Shown here: positions 56,977 through 64,000 of the stretch, piece after piece
How the letters are laid out: each line of letters starts with the position of its first letter
How positions within the stretch are numbered: position 1 is the stretch's first letter
Source: Puccinia triticina
Taxonomy: Eukaryota; Basidiomycota; Pucciniomycetes; Pucciniales; Pucciniaceae
DNA: 64,000 nucleotides
Assembly (NCBI RefSeq): GCF_026914185.1
Contig: NC_070562.1
Span: forward strand, 5,766,001 to 5,830,000
Direction: 5' to 3'
Position numbers and translations under genes: made by a program
The notes under the pieces: model-generated
The model's input: only the letters and a program-made list of their open reading frames with translations
Told to the model about the DNA's origin: nothing
Database searches by the model: none

Positions 56977-59783
56977 TAAGGATGCCACCCGGACCCGGGA
57001 GATCCGGCACTACCCGGTCGGGTATCGGGTCGGGTCGGGTGTCGGGAGGGCTCTGCGCACATCCGGCATCCGGCCGGGTATTGAGTAGATCCAGCTGGCC
57101 TGGAAGCAAGGTCAACTTAGGGGTACCATTTTTGCATTTTTCACTGAGATTGATTGCAAGCTATGTATTGATTGTTATGAAAGGTATGTATGAGCTGTGT
57201 TACATAAGAAAGAAACAAGTGGAAAATAGGCAATGTGGCCGTAACTTGTAAGAGAAAAAATTAAAACAGAAAGATACAACAACTAAGATGATATGATGGC
57301 ATCAACATCGACAATGCTGTGTTTCACCCAATCTTTTAAGCATATGAGGGACTCTAAGGTGTTGAGTGACATGCGGTTACGAATGTATGATTGGATGTGT
57401 CGGCCTGCGGAGAATGCTTGTTCGCACGGAGCACTTGAAGCAGGCACGGCCAGGAATGTTCGGACCATGTTTGAGAGAGTTGGAAAAGTTTCGGAGTTGG
57501 CCTTCCAAAACTGTAATGGTTGACAAGATTTGTCTTCGCACTCGGAACTGAGGTACACATCTATTTCCTCCTGCAATGAAGGCCCTTTTTGCTTCTTTTT
57601 TTTGAAGAGACTAGCGCTGATGTTTTTTCGGGATGAAGTTGCTGCAGGTTCGGGTTCAGAAGTTGTGTACTTGCTCACTAGGAATTTCTCAGCTTCATTC
57701 TTGAAGATTTCCAAGATTTCAAACTTTGTAAGGTTCATCAAGTCAAGTACCTCAGGAGTGAGTTGACTAGCTTTCACTCGAGGATCGAGTAGAGTCGCAC
57801 AGAGATATGCAGGCTTTTGAATGGCCTCATCGAAGTACTCCTTCAGTTTGGAAATCATCACCTCGGTGGCTGGAATCAGTTCCTGCGCTCCGTATTGCTT
57901 TTGAACCTGGAATGGAAATACAACCACACGGATCAGCTTGATAATTGAGAGTCACAGGTATTATTCGGTATTTTTTTACTTACTGCAACAAGATTTTCAA
58001 TCAACCAGATGTAAACTGGTGCAGCAAACGCTAATGAAACCTGTTTGTGCGGCGAGATCGTATCGGTTGCTTCATTAAGTGGTTCCAAAAAAGCACAAAT
58101 CTGTTGAACTTTAAGCCATTTGTCAGGTTTGAGATTGTACCGTTGAGTCAAATTGTGATTTTCACAAAATGCTTTGATGCAGGGTCGAAGTTGGATCGCT
58201 CTTTCAAGCATGGAATAAGTAGAATTCCATCGTGTACTAACATCGGCTATCATCGTCAGGTTTTCGAAAGGAGAGCCTTTGTAATTTCTTGAAAGGCAGC
58301 TGACTTTTGGGGAGAGCGCTTCAAGAAGGATATGAAACCACTAATACGAGAAAGTGAGCTGGATACATCCACTTGAGGTGGAGGATCATTCAGGATAGCC
58401 GAAAGACCCTGATTCTGAGTTTGTTTCGGAGTGGACAACAAGCTGTTGAAGGACTTGATGCCTGCTTGGGCAGCCAGATTGATGACATGTGCCATGCAAC
58501 CAAGTCTACAGGTGTAACTGTCAAATCGAATCAAAGTCGAGAGATGTGAAGCCATTGTAATGTTGTTGGATGCGCTATTGGTCATGATACAGAAGATGTG
58601 ATCTTCAATCTTGAACAACTTCAGAATCTCGACCATGTGCTCCGCCAGATTAACTCCAGTGTGACTACCTTCGAGAAGCTTGGCAGCAAGTACCATGGAT
58701 TTGAGCTCGAAATCAGTGGTGATCCAATGGGCAGTAACACCCAGGACAGATAGATTGTTTGGAGAAGTTCAGACATCACATGTTAAGCTTATTTTTGATT
58801 TGCTTGACTGAAATTGGTTTACAAGAGCCTGTTGACCTTGTTGAAAGGATTTCCGGATAAACAACGCCAGAGTCTCTCTCCCACAAAGAAGAGATTTTGT
58901 TGCCGGGTTACAGAGTTTCAGAAGCTCGCCAAAATCTTCGTGATCAACAACCTGGTATGGAATGTTGCTGGTGATGAAAAACCGAGCAACAGCACAAGTC
59001 AAAGTTTCGCGGGTAAGTTTCTTTGGCGCCGTCGATTTTCCACTTTTGACAAAAGCCGCCAGAGCGCCGATGTTACGAGATTTTCCGTCACCGTGTATGC
59101 CGTGGCAGCTTGCCAAGTGATTTATCATACTTTTGGTGGATCGCTTTTTGTCAACAGAAAGCTTCTTGAGACAAAGAACCGTCCCTCCAGGAACACGGCT
59201 TGCTTGACAAATATTCGAGGTCCTTCCGCTGACAGTTTCAGTTTTGAAATACTGCCAAACCCAGCTTTTTCTAGCCAACTCTTGACTATGGGAATCTGTA
59301 GCCTCTGAGTCTGGAGGGTTTACTTCGATTTCTGGATCGGATGAGGATGAATCAACATCAATAGCTGTTCTCTTTGAGCGGGGCATTTTTGAGTTTGCAG
59401 AAATTTCAAGCCGTAATAAGATTAGAGAATTCGTGGGCAGACTGAGGATTCAGGAGTTGAGATCAAGTCCTCTCTTTCTATTATTGCAGACAGTTATTTG
59501 AATCTGAATCGATAGAGGTCTCCGAACATAAATATGTACAATTCTCATGACAGCGTAACATGGTAGAACTAGACAGTAACCTTGGCCAGATTCCCCTGGT
59601 TTATAATCATCTTGGGAAGATCAGACCTTGCCGACCGATGTCTGACACTTAATTTCGTGCTAGGGATTGATTTTCTCACTAAAAGGTCAAGATCCGGCCG
59701 ATACCCGGCGTCGGGGCCGGATTTGCCGGGTTCGGATGTCGGACTAGCTCTACCCGGTACCGAAGCGCCGGGTGGCATCCTTA
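56977..59783 (-). mobile_element. hAT DNA transposon, 2.8 kb, decayed
   Basis: Terminal inverted repeats TAAGGATGCCACCCGG and CCGGGTGGCATCCTTA are exact over 16 bp and flanked by the 8-bp duplication CTTGGGCC. Subterminal regions (56990-57090 and 59690-59775) are rich in CCGGGTA and TCGGGTCGGG words. One transposase gene lies inside on the minus strand and is inactivated. The right end is therefore the transposase 5' side. The left end lies 184 bp upstream of the AP-1 gamma start codon. Confidence 0.95.
57283..59386 (-). pseudogene. hAT transposase, inactivated
   Basis: Reads from MPRSKRTAIDVDSSSSDP (59386). An N-terminal BED-type zinc-finger-like region has KSWVWQYF, Cys, and SMINHLASCHGI (Cys/His pairs partly degenerate). 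The catalytic region follows, with TMIADVSTRWNSTYSMLERA, and the C-terminal dimerisation domain has FWKANSETFPTLSNMVRTFL and SSAPCEQAFSAGRHI near 57480. Two breaks: an in-frame TGA at 58769-58771 where hAT proteins have Trp (CDV-W-TSPN), and a frame change near 58255 between FQEITKALLSKT and MIADVSTRW. One intron, 57907-57983 (GTAAGT...TTCCAG), keeps frame and is probably genuine. An active copy would cut and paste the element; this one cannot. Confidence 0.9.
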
Positions 59784-59791
59784 CTTGGGCC

Positions 59792-60588
59792 CGTTATCGG
59801 TCACCGGATCACATCGACCGGATGGACATTCTCAACATCTGTTGTGCAACAGGACAACAGTCTTCTCTCAGCGAGTCATGTGAACTGAACAGATCAACTC
59901 GTTCATTCCGGCTATCATCCCCCATGAGCCCAATCCAACCGCTTTGTGGAAATCCCACTCAACTGCATAAAATAGAAACATTACAATGCTTATCTGAAAG
60001 AGTTGTGGTTTATCTTCCTGAGCAGTGCAAGTTAACCTCTTTTCACCCCAAAATGCCAATCCAATAGCTTTTGGCTGAACTCCAAGAGTTGTGCATCTTC
60101 AACATGAACTTCAACTATGAAGAAATACAAATCAATTGTTGTACTAATTGGGTTGTTTTTCTTTCAACAATCTCCAGGCTTTTTGATTGGTAGATTGAAA
60201 AACAAGTGATAGAAAATAAATGGCTCACGTGGTCTAAAAATTGGATGCAATTTGTGGATTTTAAGCCTTTGCTTGTATGTATATGTAAGACAGGTCTTGT
60301 GAAACACTCAGTCATGGCACAATACTATTGTTCCATTAAAATGTTATACTTCCTACCAAACATTCAAAAAAAATTGTGTGTGTTTGATATTTTTACATGC
60401 CTTTACCGTTTAATCTGTACTCATCCCAAAAATTTGGACACAATCCGTAAAATCCCGCCAACTGTGCTCTCTTTCTCTGTCAAAACCCTTTGCAATCTGT
60501 GTGTACAATTGATTTACCCTTTCAACCTTCCCAGCCTCTTGGGTGTTTCAAATTTGTAACAATTAGGAATCTGTATGAATCAATCATT
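59792..60588. other. Intergenic, no gene recognised
   Basis: AT-rich sequence between the hAT element and MITE copy 4. ORFs up to 117 codons show no recognisable feature. Confidence 0.5.
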
Positions 60589-60769
60589 TATGGTGTTCAA
60601 AGTTGGTTTGCATAATTTTATGCATGCATAAATCATAAAATCATAAAAATATTTTGGTGAGGAAATTTTGTATCACATAATCAGACAGTCATATCCCCTG
60701 CAAAAAATATTTTATGATTTTATGATTTATGCATGCATAAAATTATGCAAACCAACTTTGAACACCATA
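60589..60769. mobile_element. 181-bp TA-flanked MITE, copy 4 (inverted)
   Basis: Same length and ends as copies 1-3. Its central part is in the opposite orientation: the AATATTTTGGTGAGGAAATT side comes first. Very close in sequence to copies 1 and 2, which points to recent movement. Confidence 0.9.
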
Positions 60770-61032
60770 ATTACATGTTTCAGCAAGGATTGTTCACCCC
60801 CCAAAAACAATTCTGATCCTGTGATGAATACTACAACCATTATTTACATAGGTATGGAAAGTCAGCAGCTTTCAACTTTCCTCACCCCCAAAATTGTGAG
60901 ATCTTCAACTACAAAATTCATTCAAAATCCCAAACCAGCAAGATACCAGACTAATAGGTTGTGTGAATGTCCTAACTGGTAATATAAAGTTTCCAATCTC
61001 CTAGAGATAGGTGTCAAAAAGTCCAGACAACT

Positions 61033-63954
61033 ATGCTCCAACCTGATATCCTTCAAATCTCCTTCCAATTAGCTATCTATTTCTCAGGTTGCAAGAGTAT
61101 TCCAATGAAAAATGGGGATTTAGGAGTGGAGATGACAATATCAAATCTAGATCATCAACATAACATTTTATATGAGCTTCAAACAAAAACTGATGAAGAA
61201 CTCTTTGGCTCTAATAATTTACCTTTATGCAAGGGTCATAGCAGTTCAACTATAGGGAATACTCATGAAAATTCACTTTATTACAACCATTTTGAACCAA
61301 ACCAAAACACTTGGGAAACTTCACATGTAAAACAAGGAATTGGAGCTGGAGGCTTGAAAATAAAGGGAAATGTCTTACATGATATTCCCATGAACATCTC
61401 TCCTGATCAAAGTTTCTTGGGATCAAGTGTTTTACCATGGGAAAATTGGAATAATCAGAGTAATGACAACTTACCATTGGAAAGAATGCAGTCAGCTCAA
61501 AACACAGGTAAGAAATTTTCATTCTTCCAATTTTTTGTAATTTTATCAGATCTCCCACATCAACTTTTACTTGGAGACAAAAACGCAATGAAATCAGAAG
61601 CAGATAACTGACTTTTAGAGGTTTTTTTTCTTCTTGTTTTTGCTTCCTAGAACTTGCACCACTACCCCCAACCTTGAAATGCTTAAATAACTTTGAAAGT
61701 GATAATGAATTTGTTTTGGAAGGTCAGGCCAACTTTATTTTTCTGAAAAGTAATCAAAATCTAAGTGTGCCTGAATTTGTAGCTGGTGACTGAAATGAGC
61801 CAAATTTCCTGCCAGCCTCAAAAAGCTTTTATCCTGCATTTTCTTCTGTGCATTCAAATGATAACTTAATTTGGGGTCAAAATCATCTAATGATTCCACA
61901 ATTTGGGATAGACAAACTCACAAGACCAGATAAGATTCAAAAATGTCAATCTGGAAGTAAGTAGAAATCAGAAGTATCCCACTATAATTCTCAATTGGTG
62001 TTCTCACTTGGGATTTTGGATTGATCATGTTATTTTCTTGTTTTATCAGTGCTACTTTCTGAACCTACCAATCAGCCACAAAATGAACACCTCCAAGCAG
62101 GCATATCCCCTCAAAAAGATCCAGATAAGGCACTCAGTTCAACTTCAAAAATTCTAGAGAGAACAGAAAAATTGATAGGATACAATTTAGCTTCTGGATT
62201 TCAAAATTTGGGTCAGCAGGACATTATATAATTACACGCCTAAAAGTATCTCATGTGTGATTTTGATGCTGATTGAATTGATATATATTGGTTTAGAAAA
62301 ATATGCATCATCAAGATTATTTTCTGAAGAAGGTGTAATTGTTGAGGTACTAGAGAAAGAACTAGAAGCAGGTACATCTTCACCAAACCAATATAATGGA
62401 AAATTCACAGGAGAAAATTCTTATAATAAGGTTGGTTCAAAGGAGAAATATAATATTCAACTAAGTCCAACTGAGAATGCATATATCCAGAGACTAGCAT
62501 CTATGTTTACCTCCCAGTTGTCCCATAAATGCCTGGATGATCCCAATTTCCCCAGTTATTTTGAGGTTATATCAAATTGGTATGATGATATATTCCTGAA
62601 TACTAAAATAAATAGAAGAGCAGAAAAAAACCGATTTGGAAGCCTTGCAGCCATTCATTACAGCAATTTTGTGCAACCTATTGATGAATCAAAAAATAAA
62701 TTCATTGGCAAGACATCTTTTTTTGGTCGCTGTAAAACTCTCACCAAGCTTCTGGTTTTCATCAACACTGCAATTCTCCGAGGATTCTCACCCAATCCTA
62801 TTTCAGCAGAAGAAATCTTTTCTTCAAATATTCAGCTGATTAATTTGCTTGCAAATGAAATATACAATCCTGAATTTAGCCTCCCTGTATTAGGTGTGAT
62901 AAAGGATGAAGAATATCCAATGGATGAAAGTGCATTTCAAGATATTCAAATTACTTTGATAAAATATCTAACTGAAAGGGACACATCGGATGGTTTTTCT
63001 TTTAAGAGTGCTCTACATATATTTCTCCAATTGAGTCATCAAAAAAATCCTCCTTTGGTCATGGAATTACTCAAAGGTGCATATGATAGGGAGGGTTATA
63101 CTATTTTGGAAACAATAATCAATCAGGAAATAGATTTCAAGACCAACAATTGGAGTAGAATCATTCCATTGAATCAAGCTCAAGAAAATGATTTTTTCCC
63201 AGCTGATTTCAAATTGATACATCCAAAAATCATCCCAGAAAAATACTTTGATGGAATTGAAAAATTTGGAGGAAAAGCTAGTGAGGTCTTTGATAGAATT
63301 GAATCTCTATATCAAACTTCTAATTTTCCTCATCGTGCGCCTTGCATCATAAGAAAGTTTAATGATATTACTGTTTACTTAGTAAAATCAAAAAATTCAA
63401 CTGGGAATTCAGAAGTACTGAAGGTCACAACCAAGTTATATCAACCCATTACAACTTTTGAATTCCTACGCAAATTCAAAAGTCTTCTAACATATTCACT
63501 CCACTGCCATAGTTTCTTGATGAAACATGTATATAAAAAATTAGGCAAGATTCAACCAATTGAAGAATCACAAAGCTTGTATCTTGACTGGATTAAAGGC
63601 CAATTCTTGGGATCAAAACAATTTCTGCCTATTTTTGGAATAGTTGCTCATGAAGTTCAACCACCACTTGACAATTCAAAATTTGGTGAAGCCCAAAGAT
63701 CAATAATCCAGTTCCTAAGTATGGATTATGCTTTTCAGAAGCTTCCACAGATATCAGTTCTTTTGATTCAACTTTGGTTCAAAGAAAATTATCCCAATCA
63801 ATGGAATGAATTTTTTTTCCATGATGAAAAGACCTTTTCAATGATTATGATAAATTTCATAGAACAGAGTGGAATTTGTTTTCAAGATTTCAAAAAGAAA
63901 TCCGGAGTTCAAGTCAAAAGGAAACTTGATCATTCAGGTTCTGAAAATGTGTAG
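61033..63954 (+). CDS. Large AT-rich orphan protein, about 835 aa (5 or more exons)
   Basis: Exons 61033(?)-61507, 61651-61722, 61816-61956, 62050-62211 and 62297-63954 join in frame; every junction is phase 1. The 5' end is unsettled: TTTCTCAG at 61088 is a good acceptor, so an upstream exon, perhaps with a signal peptide, may exist. Residues up to about 280 are Asn/Ser/Gln-rich and low-complexity. The long last exon encodes a folded-looking region with FGRCKTLTKLLVFINTAILR, SLPVLGVIKDEEYPMDES, HRAPCIIRKFNDITVYLV and FLPIFGIVAHEVQPPLDNS. The two segments containing LPVLGVI/LPIFGIV look like diverged copies of one module. It ends KRKLDHSGSENV. Family and function unknown. In composition it resembles the secreted gene at 2.1-4.3 kb, but I see no homology between them. 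Confidence 0.6.
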
Positions 63955-64000
63955 CTGTTCCAGAACCATTTATAGTGGCTATCCTATAGCAGTTTTTTGT

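Noticed and set aside
57583..57610. T-rich run as part of a separate small gene on the plus strand
   Set aside because: It is the complement of the Lys-rich section of the hAT transposase.
61791..61793. In-frame TGA taken as proof that the 61-64 kb gene is a pseudogene
   Set aside because: It lies in a 93-nt segment with GTCAGG donor and CCAG acceptor whose removal keeps the frame and protein-like text.
1..64000. CRISPR arrays, rRNA and tRNA genes
   Set aside because: No regularly spaced repeat array and no recognisable rRNA or tRNA sequence was seen; the gene structures are eukaryotic. A tRNA scan was not possible here, so a missed tRNA cannot be excluded.

Overview
The window is nuclear DNA from a basidiomycete, most likely a rust fungus (Pucciniales). 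This is an inference from several things together: intron-dense housekeeping genes with short introns (about 55-160 nt) and micro-exons; AT-rich stretches holding secreted or orphan genes; and a dense load of DNA transposons, MITEs and Ty1/copia DNA. I ran no database search. All exon structures below were built by hand from GT/GC-AG sites and reading-frame phase.

Layout. 1-4.3 kb: a CACTA-ended foldback element, then a four-exon minus-strand gene for a predicted secreted 576-aa protein of unknown function. 6.4-13.9 kb: a host gene (copy A) split by a Ty1/copia element with 714-bp LTRs and a 5-bp target duplication. The 3' LTR of that element is itself interrupted by a 501-bp solo LTR with its own 5-bp duplication. 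14-20 kb: gene-poor repeat country with 181-bp TA-flanked MITEs and a 1.85-kb inverted duplication. 20.1-21.9 kb: an 11-exon 3-hydroxyacyl-CoA dehydrogenase gene containing a GC-AG intron. 23.4-24.4 kb: a five-exon gene for a small secreted protein. 24.7-29 kb: tandem and inverted repeats and several MITE families. 29.5-36.1 kb: an HMG-box-like gene, a 1.1-kb foldback, a small acidic ORF, and copy B, the uninterrupted paralogue of the split gene.

37.3-56.8 kb is a conserved housekeeping block: oligoribonuclease (REX2 type), a 19-exon KRE6/SKN1 beta-glucan synthesis protein, the DNA polymerase epsilon catalytic subunit (POL2), and AP-1 gamma-adaptin. 57-59.8 kb holds a decayed hAT transposon with clear TIRs and an 8-bp target duplication, close upstream of the adaptin gene. 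60.6-64 kb has another 181-bp MITE and a five-exon gene for a large AT-rich orphan protein.

The housekeeping genes act in separate pathways: fatty-acid oxidation, nucleotide and nano-RNA turnover, wall glucan synthesis, leading-strand replication and clathrin-mediated trafficking. They are not an operon or a cluster. The biology specific to this locus lies in the secreted or orphan genes and in the nested transposon history.
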